Positions 25,723 to 36,826 of a stretch of 64,000 nucleotides of DNA are shown here, piece by piece (positions within the stretch are counted from its first letter, which is position 1; the number at the start of each line of letters is the position of its first letter). The notes under the pieces were generated by a model. The model searched no databases, was not told where the DNA came from, and was given only the letters and a program-made list of their open reading frames with translations. Origin of the DNA: Tardibacter sp963781025 (GTDB taxonomy: Bacteria; Pseudomonadota; Alphaproteobacteria; Sphingomonadales; Sphingomonadaceae); contig CAWADU010000003.1 in assembly GCA_963781025.1 (NCBI GenBank), positions 1,488,001 to 1,552,000 on the forward strand, given 5' to 3'. The position numbers and the translations under genes are program-made.

Positions 25723-28101
25723 TCACCCCCTGAGCACCGCGCCCAGCTTTGCCGCCGCGTCGACGATCCGCTGCGAGATCGCCTGCAGATCCTCATCGGT
25801 GAAGCTCTTTTCCCCCGGCTGCAACACCACCTCCATCGCGAGCGATTTCTGTCCTTCCGGCACGCCTTGGCCGGTGAACAGATCGAACAGCGACACGTCG
25901 ATGATCGCAGCCTTGTCCGCGCCCTTCACCGCCTTCAGCAGCGTGTCCGCAGCGAGGTCGGCCGGCGCCAGGAAAGCGAAGTCGCGCCTGACGTTCTGAA
26001 GCACGGGCGGCGCATAGACGGCACGCGCACGGCCCGCCTCGCGCTTGGCGGGAAGCGCATCAAGATAGACCTCCGCCGCGCCAATAACGCCCTTCAGGTC
26101 GAACGCCTTGGCGACCGCCGGATGCAATTCGCCAAATTCGGCAAGCACCTGCTTTGGCCCCAGGCAAAGCTTCCCCGAACGGCCCGGATGATAGGCGGGC
26201 CCCGCAGGCGCGATCACCTGCAGGCGCTCAACCGGAGCGCCCGCCGCAGCCAGCGCCGCCAGCGCCTCGGCCTTGGCGTCGAACGCGTCGAACGGCCTGG
26301 CCTTGCCGGTCCGCCAGTCGCGCAGGGATGCATCGCCTGTCATCACCACGCCCAGCGTCACATGCTCGGTTTCGGCCAGATAACGCCGCCCGATTTCGAA
26401 CAATCGAATGCTGTCCGCGCCGCGATCATGATTGCGCCGCGCCGCGGCCAATAGCCCCGGCAGCAGCGAGGGGCGCATCACGGCAAGATCGGCCGAGATC
26501 GGATTTTCGAGCGTCCATGCGCCGCCACCGAAAATCCCGGCCTCGTCCGGGGCGATGAAGCTCCACGTCACCGCTTCATTGAGGCCGCGCGCCGCCATCG
26601 CCCGACGAGCACGCCGCTCGACCTTCTGGGTCAGTGTCGCGGTGGGCGTTGCGACACCTTCGGCGCGAGGCAGCGGGGTGGATGGAACCTTGTCCAGCCC
26701 CTCGATCCGGACGACCTCCTCGACGATGTCCGCCGCGCCATCGATGTCGCGCCGCCAGCTCGGCACGCCGACCTGCCAGGGCTTCGCCTCATCCACCCGG
26801 AACCCGAGCCTTGAAAGGATTTCCTTTTGCCGCGCGCCCGATACGGCCACGCCCGCCAGCTTTTCGGTCAGCGCGGGGTCGTAGTCGACAACCTTGTCCG
26901 GCACGGGCGCCCTGCCCGCTTCGACCACCTTTGATGCCTCGCCGCCGCAAAGGTCCAGCACCATGCGCGTCGCCAAGGCCATGCCCGCACCAAGGAACGC
27001 CGGATCGACCCCGCGTTCAAAGCGCGAGCGCGCATCCGAAGTCAGCCCCAGCTTGCGCCCCGTCGCGCCGATCGCCTCGGGCGCGAAATAGGCGCATTCG
27101 ATGACGATATCGGTGGTCGACTCTACCACGCCTGAATGCGCGCCGCCCATGATGCCGCCTATGTCGTGCACCGCCGCATCATCGGCGATCACGGTCATCG
27201 TCGGATCAAGGGTATAGGTCTTGCCGTTCAGCGCCTCGACCGTCTCACCGGCCCGCGCCCTGCGGGCGACCAGCGCGCCTTTCAGCGTGGCCAGATCATA
27301 GACGTGGAGCGGGCGTCCCCGGTCGATCATGATATAGTTCGTGATATCGACCAGCGCCGAGATCGGCCGCTGCCCGATCGCGGTCAGCCGCTTCGCCAGC
27401 CATTCAGGCGAGGGACCGTTCCGCACGCCCTTCACCACGCGGCCGAAGAAGGCGGGACACCCCTCGGCATCATCGGTGCGGATTTCGACGGGTGAGGCAA
27501 AGCCGCCCTCGACCGGCGCGATGGGCGCATCCCTCAGCGCGCCAAGACCCGCCGCCGCGAGATCGCGTGCGATGCCGGCCACGCCCATGCAATCCTGCCG
27601 GTTGGGCGTGATCGCGACGTCGAACACCGGATCGTCGAGCCCTGCCCACTGCGCGAACACCGCGCCGATGGGCGCATCGTCGGGCAGTTCGATAATGCCT
27701 TCATGCTCGTCCGACAGCTCCAGCTCGCGCTTGGAGCACATCATGCCCCGGCTTTCGACGCCGCGGATCGCAGCGACCTTCAAGGTCACGTCGAGGCCGG
27801 GCACATAGGCGCCCGGCTGGCCGAACACGCCGATCAGCCCTGCACGCGCATTGGGCGCGCCGCAGACGACCTGTCTCGGCGGCTGGCCGTCGCCCGCGTC
27901 CACCGTCAGCACCTGAAGCTTGTCGGCCTGCGGGTGACGCTCTGCGGTCAGCACCTTCGCAATCGTGAAGGGAGCGAGCTTTTCGGCCGGGTTCTCGATG
28001 CCTTCGACCTCAAGGCCGATACGGGTCAGGCCATCGACAATCTCATCGACCGTCGCGTTCGTTTCCAGATGATCCTTCAGCCAGGAAAGGGTGAATTTCA
28101 T
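25723..28101 (-). CDS. pheT: Phenylalanyl-tRNA synthetase beta subunit
   Basis: A 792-residue PheT of the alpha2-beta2 enzyme that charges tRNA-Phe. Domains in order: an OB-fold tRNA-binding domain (about 40-150, VVCGAPNARAG), the B3/B4 editing domain (about 200-390, PLHVYDLATLKG), B5 (about 400-480), the catalytic-like core, and a C-terminal FDX-ACB domain (PPVLQNVRRDFAFL). The start MKFTLSWLKDHL at 28101 is the family start; the longer frame overlaps pheS. ATG and the pheS stop overlap by 4 bases. Confidence 0.96.
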   Translation of the reverse strand: MKFTLSWLKDHLETNATVDEIVDGLTRIGLEVEGIENPAEKLAPFTIAKVLTAERHPQADKLQVLTVDAGDGQPPRQVVCGAPNARAGLIGVFGQPGAYVPGLDVTLKVAAIRGVESRGMMCSKRELELSDEHEGIIELPDDAPIGAVFAQWAGLDDPVFDVAITPNRQDCMGVAGIARDLAAAGLGALRDAPIAPVEGGFASPVEIRTDDAEGCPAFFGRVVKGVRNGPSPEWLAKRLTAIGQRPISALVDITNYIMIDRGRPLHVYDLATLKGALVARRARAGETVEALNGKTYTLDPTMTVIADDAAVHDIGGIMGGAHSGVVESTTDIVIECAYFAPEAIGATGRKLGLTSDARSRFERGVDPAFLGAGMALATRMVLDLCGGEASKVVEAGRAPVPDKVVDYDPALTEKLAGVAVSGARQKEILSRLGFRVDEAKPWQVGVPSWRRDIDGAADIVEEVVRIEGLDKVPSTPLPRAEGVATPTATLTQKVERRARRAMAARGLNEAVTWSFIAPDEAGIFGGGAWTLENPISADLAVMRPSLLPGLLAAARRNHDRGADSIRLFEIGRRYLAETEHVTLGVVMTGDASLRDWRTGKARPFDAFDAKAEALAALAAAGAPVERLQVIAPAGPAYHPGRSGKLCLGPKQVLAEFGELHPAVAKAFDLKGVIGAAEVYLDALPAKREAGRARAVYAPPVLQNVRRDFAFLAPADLAADTLLKAVKGADKAAIIDVSLFDLFTGQGVPEGQKSLAMEVVLQPGEKSFTDEDLQAISQRIVDAAAKLGAVLRG

Positions 28102-29174
28102 GCGCCCACTCCCCCCGACAAAGTCGGCACGTCGAGCGCGGAGAAGCCATAATGCTTGAGCCAGCGGAGATCGGCGTCGAAAAAGGCGCGCAAGTCGGTC
28201 ATTCCATATTTGAGCATGGCCAGGCGGTCGATCCCGCAGCCGAAGGCGAAGCCTTGCCATTCGGTCGGATCAAGCCCGCAAGCCTCGATCACGCGAGGGT
28301 GAACCATGCCGGCCCCGAGGATTTCGAGCCAGCTTGCCGAGCCGCCGATCGAGAGCTTGCCGCCCGCCCAGGAGCAGCCGACATCGACTTCCGCCGATGG
28401 CTCGGTGAAGGGAAAATAGCTCGGTCGCATGCGCAGCACGACGTCATCGACCTCGAAGAACGCCTTCACGAAGGTCTCCAGCGTCCATTTCAGATGGCCC
28501 ATGTGGATGCCGCGATCGATCACCAGCCCTTCGACCTGATGGAACATCGGCGTGTGGGTGGCGTCCGAATCCGAACGATAGGTGCGGCCCGGCGCGATGA
28601 TGCGGATCGGCGGCGGCTGGCTCGTCATCGTGCGGATCTGCACCGGCGAGGTGTGGGTACGCAGCACACGCGCCTCCTCGCCCTCGGCCGCGCGGAGGTA
28701 GAAAGTGTCGTGCATCGCCCGGGCGGGGTGGCTTTCGGGCATGTTGAGCGCGGTGAAATTATGCCACTGGTCCTCGATCTCCGGACCCGTCGCGACGGCG
28801 AAACCGAGATCGGCAAAAATTTCGGCAAGCTCGTCCATGACCTGCGAAATCGGATGGATGCTGCCTTGCGGTCCGGTCGATACCGGAAGCGTCACATCGA
28901 TTTGCTCCGACGCGAGCCGGGCTTCGAGCGCCGCCAGCTCAAGCGCGTTCTTGCGATCGGCGAGCGCATTGGTAACGGCCTCGCGCAGACCGTGGATTTC
29001 GGGCCCGCGCGTCTGCCGCTCCTCCGGCGACAGGCTGCCCATGGTTTTCAACAGCGCCGTTATCTGGCCCTGCTTGCCCAGCGCCCTCACCCGCACGGCC
29101 TCGATCGCTTCCACGCCGGGAGCGGAAGCCACCTCGGCCAGCAGTTCAGCCTTAAGAGTTTCGATGTCCGACAC
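28098..29174 (-). CDS. pheS: Phenylalanyl-tRNA synthetase alpha subunit
   Basis: A 358-residue class II synthetase subunit that holds the active site. It has an N-terminal coiled-coil and a catalytic core with TSPVQIRTM, FHQVEGLVIDRG (motif 2 region), SYFPFTEPSAEVDV and GFAFGCGIDRLAMLKYG (motif 3). Length matches the family. It is coupled to pheT by a 4-base overlap and lies 169 bases downstream of rplT, a gap containing a palindromic repeat. Confidence 0.96.
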   Translation of the reverse strand: MSDIETLKAELLAEVASAPGVEAIEAVRVRALGKQGQITALLKTMGSLSPEERQTRGPEIHGLREAVTNALADRKNALELAALEARLASEQIDVTLPVSTGPQGSIHPISQVMDELAEIFADLGFAVATGPEIEDQWHNFTALNMPESHPARAMHDTFYLRAAEGEEARVLRTHTSPVQIRTMTSQPPPIRIIAPGRTYRSDSDATHTPMFHQVEGLVIDRGIHMGHLKWTLETFVKAFFEVDDVVLRMRPSYFPFTEPSAEVDVGCSWAGGKLSIGGSASWLEILGAGMVHPRVIEACGLDPTEWQGFAFGCGIDRLAMLKYGMTDLRAFFDADLRWLKHYGFSALDVPTLSGGVGA

Positions 29175-29192
29175 ATCCGCCCCGCTTTTTTA

Positions 29193-29261
29193 CCGTCACC
29201 CCAGCAAAGGCTGGGGTCCATTCTGAATCAGCACAGATGCCAGTCTGCGCTGGCGTGACGG
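29193..29261. repeat. Palindromic intergenic repeat (REP-like)
   Basis: Between rplT and pheS a 69-base element is bounded by 13-base inverted ends (CCGTCACCCCAGC on the left, GCTGGCGTGACGG on the right, one mismatch). Inside the left arm CCCCAGC and GCTGGGG form a second perfect hairpin with a four-base loop. This nested form is typical of dispersed intergenic palindromes in sphingomonad genomes. Only one copy is seen in this window, so dispersal is assumed. Confidence 0.6.
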
Positions 29262-29343
29262 GGAATGACTTAACCAAAACAAAGGGCGCGGCAACCCATC
29301 GGCCACCGCACCCCTCGTAATCTGTGGCTTATGCCTTGCGGGC

Positions 29344-29706
29344 TTAAGCCGCCGCGAGGGCCTGGTTGGCCTGAGCGACGATCGCCTTGAAGGCATCAGC
29401 CTCATGGACGGCGATGTCGGCCAGAACCTTCCGGTCCAGCTCGACGCCAGCCAGTTTCAGGCCGTGCATGAACTTGCCATAGGTGAGGCCTTCCATGCGC
29501 ACGGCAGCGTTGATACGCTGGATCCAGAGCGCGCGGAAGTTCCGCTTCTTCACCTTGCGGTCGCGATAGGCGTACTGACCTGCCTTTTCGACGGCCTGCT
29601 TGGCGATGCGGATCGTATTCTTGCGGCGGCCGTAATAGCCCTTGGCGGCCTCGAGAGTCCGCTTGTGACGGGCGTGCGAGGTTACACCACGTTTAACGCG
29701 TGCCAT
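29344..29706 (-). CDS. rplT: 50S ribosomal protein L20
   Basis: A 120-residue L20, needed for early 50S assembly. The N-terminus MARVKRGVTSHARHKRTLE and the block GYYGRRKNTIRIAKQAVEKA are near-universal for the family, and FRALWIQRINAA follows. It lies 13 bases after rpmI. Confidence 0.98.
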   Translation of the reverse strand: MARVKRGVTSHARHKRTLEAAKGYYGRRKNTIRIAKQAVEKAGQYAYRDRKVKKRNFRALWIQRINAAVRMEGLTYGKFMHGLKLAGVELDRKVLADIAVHEADAFKAIVAQANQALAAA

Positions 29707-29719
29707 CTGTCAGTCCTCC

Positions 29720-29920
29720 TTACAGGCCGTAGGGCGCCCAGCGCTTGATCACGCGGGCGTCGGCATCCGAAATCACTTCGGTGCCGCGGTTTTGACGGAT
29801 GTACTTGGCATTGTGGCTGGAAAGCCGGTGGCGCTTGCCAACGACGCCATGCTTCACCTTGCCGGTGGCGGTGAGCTTGAAGCGTTTTTTGACGCCGCTC
29901 TTCGTCTTGAGCTTGGGCAT
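29720..29920 (-). CDS. rpmI: 50S ribosomal protein L35
   Basis: A 66-residue L35 beginning MPKLKTKSGVKKRFKLT and containing KRHRLSSHNAKYIRQNRG. The ATG at 29920 has GGAG 6 bases upstream; the open frame extends further but is not coding-like. infC, which usually precedes rpmI, is not here: the next gene upstream (AsmA) is divergent, so the operon begins at rpmI. Confidence 0.97.
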   Translation of the reverse strand: MPKLKTKSGVKKRFKLTATGKVKHGVVGKRHRLSSHNAKYIRQNRGTEVISDADARVIKRWAPYGL

Positions 29921-29948
29921 TTTCGTCTCCTGTCTTGCGACGTTTTCG

Positions 29949-29982
29949 AACCGCCACGGCAGCCCACACTGGCCGGGCGGTT
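29949..29982 (-). promoter_or_regulatory. Stem-loop in the rpmI 5' leader
   Basis: On the minus strand AACCGCC and GGCGGTT pair across a 20-base GC-rich loop about 30 bases upstream of the rpmI start. rpmI-rplT operons are often autoregulated by L20 through leader structures, so this is a candidate control element, but no known L20-leader consensus is evident. Confidence 0.3.
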
Positions 29983-30071
29983 CCTCCAATCGGAAGCCGG
30001 GGCCTATAAGGGAGGCCGCAGCGAAAGGCAAGCAGCCGGAAACTCTTTGCCGCCCCGTCCGTTAAGCCCGA

Positions 30072-32126
30072 ATGAGCGATGTCGAGAGCCTCCCCGGCGG
30101 GCGCGCGTCCGCCCCGCCTCCGGCGCGCCACCCGATCGTCAGGCCCCTGCTTTACGCGGCGGGCGCGATCCTGCTCGCGATCCTGGTGGTATGGGCGGTG
30201 CTGTACGTCACCAAGGGCCGTTTCCTGAAACACCCGGCCGAGCGTATTGCAAGCAGGCTGACCGGACGCGAGGTAAAGGTCGCGGGCGATTTCCAGCTTT
30301 ATTTCAATGTCATCAACATCAAATTCCTGGCCGAGGGACTGACCGTCTCCAATCCCCCATGGGCAGCGGACCCATATCTTTTCCGCTCGCGGCTGATCGA
30401 TGCCTCGATATCCACCTTTCCGCTGATCGTCGGCCAGCGCCGCTTCCGCTGGCTAAGGCTGGACGGCGCGGACGTGGCGCTCGAATGGAACAGGAACCGG
30501 GAGAACACCTGGACGTTCGCCACGGGCGGCGGCAAGCCGTTCGAACTCCCCCGGATCAAGCGCGCGGACATCACCAACACACGCGTCACCTATGCGGATC
30601 CGGCGATGGCGCTATTCACCCGGCTCGGCATCGGCGACATTTCCTCCCGGGGCACACGGATCAACGATGTCGTCGCGTTCAACGGCAAGGGCACGTCGCA
30701 CAGCACCCCGTTCTCGCTCGACGGGCGGCTCACCTCGCCCAATGAAACGGTCGCGGGCGGCCGCAATACGCTGGTCGCGCGCATCCGCACCGGATCATCG
30801 ACGGTCGACGTATTTGGCACGCTTCCCGGAGCGACCGAGCTTGAGGGATCGGACCTTCATCTCGTCGCCAAAGGCCGCAACCTGCAGGCGCCGTTCACGT
30901 TGCTCGGCGTTGTCGTGCCGCCGACGCGCAGCTTCGACATCCGCTCGAACGTCACCAAGGCGGGGGAAGAATGGCGGCTGACGCGGATCAACGGCAAGTT
31001 CGGCACCAGCGACATCGCCGGCTCGCTGACCGTCTCCTCGCCCAACCAGCGCCTGCTGCTGAAGGCCGATCTTCGGACCAGGGTGCTCGATATCCTCGAT
31101 GCGGGGCCATTCATCGGCTACAGCCCGGAACGGCTCGACCGGCAGGGCGGATCGGGCGCAATCACGGTGAAGGGCGGCCATCCGACGGTGCTTCCCGATG
31201 CACCGCTCGCCGCCGATGCGCTGAAGAATTTCGATGCCGGCGTCCGCTATCGCGTGGCGAAAATCCGGGCGGATTATTTCCCGCTTTCCAACATCGATCT
31301 GGCGCTGGATCTCGACAGGTCGCGCCTGGCGCTGTCGCCCTTCACTTTCGACATTGCGGGCGGCCATTTCGCGTCGGACATTATCATCAACGCACGCCAG
31401 CGGCCGGTCGCCACCGACTATGACATACGCCTGTCGCCAACGCCGATGGGGAAACTCCTCGCCAAGTTCGGCGTCGCAGAATCGGGCACCAACGGAGTCC
31501 TGAAGGCGCGCGTACGGCTGAAGGGACGAGGGGACACGGTGCACGATTCGCTTGCCAGTTCGAACGGCCGCATCGCCTTCATTCTGCCCAAGGGCACGTT
31601 CTGGACGCGCAATGTCCAGCTTGCCGAGCTCGACGTCGGCACCTTCGTCCAAAAGCTGATGATGAAAAAGCTCAAGAAGCCGGTGGAGATCAACTGCGGC
31701 CTCATCGCGTTCACCGTCAGGAACGGCATCGGATCGGCCGATCCGATTTTGATCGACACCCAAAAGAACGTCATCACCGGACGCGGGGCGTTCAGCTTCA
31801 AGGATGAATTGCTCGATCTCGGCATGCGCGCCGACGCAAAGACCATCAGCCTGTTCTCGGGGCAGTCTCCGGTTGGGATCGGCGGCTATTTCGCCGCCCC
31901 CGCGATCAACCCCATTTCGCCTCAGCTGCTGACGCGCGCAGGGGTGGGCGTCGCGGCGGGCGTGCTGCTCAGTCCGCTTGGAGCCGTCATCGCCTTCATC
32001 GATCCGGGCGACGCGAAAGCGGCGGCATGCGGGCCGGTACTGGAAGGAGCGCGGGCCACAGCCCAGCGCACCAAGGGCGGCAAGGCACGCGGCGACGTCG
32101 GCGCCGGCACGGCGAGCAAGGGTTAG
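30072..32126 (+). CDS. AsmA-family protein
   Basis: A 684-residue protein with one N-terminal membrane helix (LLYAAGAILLAILVVWAVLY, about residues 28-47) followed by a long periplasmic beta-rich region. GRFLKHPAERIASRLTGREV and the C-terminal AsmA block (NGRIAFILPKGTFWTRN, GRGAFSFKDELLDLGMRADA) mark the family, whose members form bridge-like lipid-transport or outer-membrane-biogenesis proteins. Divergent from rpmI, with 151 bases between. Confidence 0.87.
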   Translation: MSDVESLPGGRASAPPPARHPIVRPLLYAAGAILLAILVVWAVLYVTKGRFLKHPAERIASRLTGREVKVAGDFQLYFNVINIKFLAEGLTVSNPPWAADPYLFRSRLIDASISTFPLIVGQRRFRWLRLDGADVALEWNRNRENTWTFATGGGKPFELPRIKRADITNTRVTYADPAMALFTRLGIGDISSRGTRINDVVAFNGKGTSHSTPFSLDGRLTSPNETVAGGRNTLVARIRTGSSTVDVFGTLPGATELEGSDLHLVAKGRNLQAPFTLLGVVVPPTRSFDIRSNVTKAGEEWRLTRINGKFGTSDIAGSLTVSSPNQRLLLKADLRTRVLDILDAGPFIGYSPERLDRQGGSGAITVKGGHPTVLPDAPLAADALKNFDAGVRYRVAKIRADYFPLSNIDLALDLDRSRLALSPFTFDIAGGHFASDIIINARQRPVATDYDIRLSPTPMGKLLAKFGVAESGTNGVLKARVRLKGRGDTVHDSLASSNGRIAFILPKGTFWTRNVQLAELDVGTFVQKLMMKKLKKPVEINCGLIAFTVRNGIGSADPILIDTQKNVITGRGAFSFKDELLDLGMRADAKTISLFSGQSPVGIGGYFAAPAINPISPQLLTRAGVGVAAGVLLSPLGAVIAFIDPGDAKAAACGPVLEGARATAQRTKGGKARGDVGAGTASKG

Positions 32127-32136
32127 GGGTCAGGCC

Positions 32137-32904
32137 TCAGGCCAGCTTTTCCAGCACCTGGTCCACAAGCGCCGGATCGCCCGCGGCGATCACCTGCCCC
32201 CCGCTGTCTTGTCCAAGCGCGCGCCCCGCCCAATCGGTCATCCGCCCGCCGGCGCCCTCGACGATCGGAACAAGCGCCGCGAAATCGTAGAGCTTCAGCC
32301 CCGCTTCGATGACCAGATCGAGATGACCCGCCGCGAGCAAGGCATAATTATAGCAGTCTCCGCCATAGATGGCGTCGCGCGCCGCGCAGCGTACAGCCTC
32401 GAAATGCCTGAATTCATCGGCCGCGAAATATTGGGGCCCGGTGGTGCCGATATGGGCGCTGGAAAGCGTGCGGCACCGGCGGGTGGCGCAGGCGATGCCG
32501 TTCAGCGTCGTCGGTTGCCCCTTGACGCCGACCCAGCGCTCGCCACTGATCGGCTGGTCGATCACGCCCAGCACCGGCACGCCGCCCTCCAGCAGAGCGA
32601 CAAGAGTGCCGAATGTCGGCCGGCCAGTGACAAACGCCCGGGTGCCGTCGATGGGATCGAGCACCCAGACGCGCCCCGCCCCTTCACGCAGATTGCCGAA
32701 TTCCTCGCCGATTATGCCATCGCCGGGTCTTTCCGCCTCGATGATCGCCCGCATCGCTCCTTCCGCCGCGCGATCGGCGATCGTAACGGGCGAGGCATCG
32801 GCCTTCGTTTCGATGTCGAACGGCTGCCTGAAATGGGGGCGTATGGCAGCGCCCGCCGCATCGGCAAGGCGGCTGGCGAGTGCGATCAGATCAGCGGAAA
32901 TCAT
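32137..32904 (-). CDS. hisN: Histidinol-phosphatase, inositol-monophosphatase family
   Basis: A 255-residue Mg-dependent phosphatase. Metal-site motifs: IIGEEFGN, VWVLDPIDGTRAFVTGRP and GLKLYDFAALVPIVEGAGG, the last with Tyr replacing the usual Trp before the conserved Asp. The sequence around DPIDGTRAF and its short length fit the HisN histidinol-phosphatase branch of histidine synthesis; inositol monophosphatase activity remains possible. Its stop lies 10 bases from that of the convergent AsmA gene. Confidence 0.85.
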   Translation of the reverse strand: MISADLIALASRLADAAGAAIRPHFRQPFDIETKADASPVTIADRAAEGAMRAIIEAERPGDGIIGEEFGNLREGAGRVWVLDPIDGTRAFVTGRPTFGTLVALLEGGVPVLGVIDQPISGERWVGVKGQPTTLNGIACATRRCRTLSSAHIGTTGPQYFAADEFRHFEAVRCAARDAIYGGDCYNYALLAAGHLDLVIEAGLKLYDFAALVPIVEGAGGRMTDWAGRALGQDSGGQVIAAGDPALVDQVLEKLA

Positions 32905-33137
32905 TCTGTTCTAATGCGTTTCGCGGATGCGGACTGCAAGCCTGTCGTGCTGACATGTGCGGCGATCCTGAATGTGAAATGTCGAATTTTTTTACAGTGC
33001 GGCCAGAGAAAATGACTCGGGAGCGCATGCCTTAACGGGATCGGAATAGTGCCTTAAAACAAAAAAGCTTAAGATTAACGACCCTTACCCCACATACGAC
33101 ATATCGCGCCGAAAGGTGATCACCGCCGCTCAACCCG

Positions 33138-33153
33138 TGGCATGATGATTGCT
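33138..33153 (+). promoter_or_regulatory. Sigma-54 (RpoN) promoter of the PEP-CTERM gene
   Basis: TGGCATGATGATTGCT matches the -24/-12 consensus TGGCACG-N4-TTGCW with one mismatch, and the invariant GG and GC are exactly 10 bases apart (33139-33140, 33151-33152). A start near 33164 would give a leader of about 24 bases before the GTG at 33188. PEP-CTERM genes in several proteobacteria are RpoN-dependent through PrsK/PrsR, which fits. Confidence 0.8.
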
Positions 33154-33187
33154 TAACACCCCGAACAATAATTTGGGGAAATCCATA

Positions 33188-33798
33188 GTGAATCGTTACC
33201 TGCTTGTTGCCGGACTTGCTGCAACATCCGCGCTGAGCGCGCCCGCCCATGCAGTCACCACCCATTCCGACCTGTCGTCATGGCAATCATCGGTCTCGTC
33301 CTATGCGGAAGACACGAGCTATGGGCCGGATTTCACCGACGTTTCGAATTGTCGCTCGACGGCGGCGCCGATCTTACCTTTTCGAACGCCCTCAACATTC
33401 GTACGATCGGCGCGGGCTGGGCGACCTGGTCGGGCGGCTATACGGGGCAGGTCCTTTTCAACAACGCCACATCGCTGACCGGCACCTTCACCAGCCCGGT
33501 GGATGCTTTCGGATTTTTTAGCGAGCCCGACCCCTTCGACACCCACCATTTCACGCTGACGCTGAGCGACGGCAGTTCGGTCAGCGGCGATTTTACCGGC
33601 AATGCAGGCGCAGGCTTTCTGGGCTGGACCGGGGCGGGCATCACCGGTTTCACCCTGACGTCGGACACCGATTTCGCGTTGGGCGACTTTTTCGTGGGCA
33701 CCAGCGCCGTCCCCGAACCGGCCGCCTGGCTTACGCTGATCGCGGGCTTCGGCCTTGTGGGCTGCGCCATGCGTCGCCGCCGGACCGCAACCGCCTGA
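33188..33798 (+). pseudogene. PEP-CTERM sorting-domain protein, frameshifted
   Basis: The N-terminus (GTG 33188, after TTGGGGAAA) encodes a signal peptide NRYLLVAGLAATSALSAPA with cleavage near AHA. The frame then shifts around 33345-33356: the upstream frame reads DFTDVSN and stops making sense, while the -1 frame continues LSLDGGADLTFSN through to the end. Restoring one base at TTCGAATTG gives a 203-residue protein. The C-terminus is a full PEP-CTERM tail: VPEPAAWLTLIAGFGLVG then an Arg cluster, the signal for exosortase processing of exopolysaccharide-associated proteins. The missing base may be mutation or sequence error. No exosortase gene is in the window. Confidence 0.85.
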
Positions 33799-33823
33799 TT
33801 CCATATATTGTTGAGCAATGATG

Positions 33824-33853
33824 ACGCCGCTGGCCGAAAGGCTGGCGGCGTTT
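33824..33853 (+). terminator. Terminator after the PEP-CTERM gene
   Basis: CGCCGC and GCGGCG form the base of a hairpin, extended by GGCC/GGCT pairing around a GAAA loop, and followed by TTTGCC. It lies 26 bases after the stop codon and isolates the PEP-CTERM gene as a single-gene unit between its sigma-54 promoter and this site. Confidence 0.55.
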
Positions 33854-34034
33854 GCCGTTGAACGGGGCGAAGCTGTCAGGCCGACCCAACCGTGCTTCGC
33901 CCCCTAAATTACAGGATCGGTCGCGCCTCGCTATCAAGGCCGCTGTTTATGGTTAACGTACCAGGCATCGCATGGATTTTCCGTCTGCCTTCGGAGTGGG
34001 GCCTACATCACCGGCAACGTGAAGGGGAAGCGCC

Positions 34035-34769
34035 TTGGACCGTTCAATGTATCTTGGCATGGCCGACGTTCAAGCCGACCATTGGTGGTATCGCGCGCGG
34101 CGCGGCATCATTGGCGATTTCATCCGCCAGATGGAACTTCCCGAAGAGGCAGCGATCCTGGAGTGCGGCTGCGGCCCCGGCGGCAATCTGAAAATGTTGG
34201 GACAGTTCGGGCGCGTCGATGCATTCGAACTCGACGAGGAAGCCGCCGAGCAAGCGCAAATGCTGTCGCCCTCGTCCAACATCAGGGTCGGCGCGTTCCC
34301 GGATCGCATTCCCTTCGAACATGAATATGATTTGGCCGTAGCGCTCGATGTCATCGAGCATGTCGACGATGATGACGCAGCCGTCGCCGCAATGGTTTCC
34401 ACGTTAAAGCCGGGCGGCAACATTCTTGTCACCGTGCCCGCCTATCCGTGGCTGTGGAGCGCGCATGACGAGAAGCATCACCACAAGCGCCGCTATGTGC
34501 GTCCGCAGCTCGTCGCGCTGCTCAAGCGGCACGGGGTGGAAATCTGCCGGGCAACCTATTTCAATACCCACCTGCTGCCACTGATTGCAGGTGTGCGAGG
34601 GGCCCAGAAACTCGTCGGAAAAGGCGGTGCGGCGGAAGACAAGATGCCTCACCCGGCGACGAACCGGATTCTGGAAGGCATTTTCGCTTCCGAACGCACC
34701 TGGCTGAAAATCAGTGACTATCCGGTGGGCGTGTCGATCCTGGTGTGGGGCAGGACCACCGCCTCCTGA
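34035..34769 (+). CDS. Class I SAM-dependent methyltransferase
   Basis: A 244-residue methyltransferase. Motif I is ILECGCGPGGNL (residues 41-52), motif II ends the second strand in DAFELDEEA, and YDLAVALDVIEHVDDD is the post-II region. The segment KHHHKRRYVRPQLVALLKRHG resembles methyltransferases found with glycosyltransferases, so a glycan or lipid-linked substrate is possible but unproven. The start is TTG 34035, after GAAGGGGAAG; ATG 34047 is an alternative. Confidence 0.85.
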   Translation: MDRSMYLGMADVQADHWWYRARRGIIGDFIRQMELPEEAAILECGCGPGGNLKMLGQFGRVDAFELDEEAAEQAQMLSPSSNIRVGAFPDRIPFEHEYDLAVALDVIEHVDDDDAAVAAMVSTLKPGGNILVTVPAYPWLWSAHDEKHHHKRRYVRPQLVALLKRHGVEICRATYFNTHLLPLIAGVRGAQKLVGKGGAAEDKMPHPATNRILEGIFASERTWLKISDYPVGVSILVWGRTTAS

Positions 34770-34827
34770 CGCCCGGCCGCCGCGCTGCCGCGTCGGCGCT
34801 GGATTTCAAACAATCACCAGATGGCCG

Positions 34828-36775
<1,948 letters not shown>

Positions 36776-36826
36776 TCCTGCTCAAATCCTGCGAGGCTGA
36801 CTTCCCTATAAATAGGGTGAATGCGT

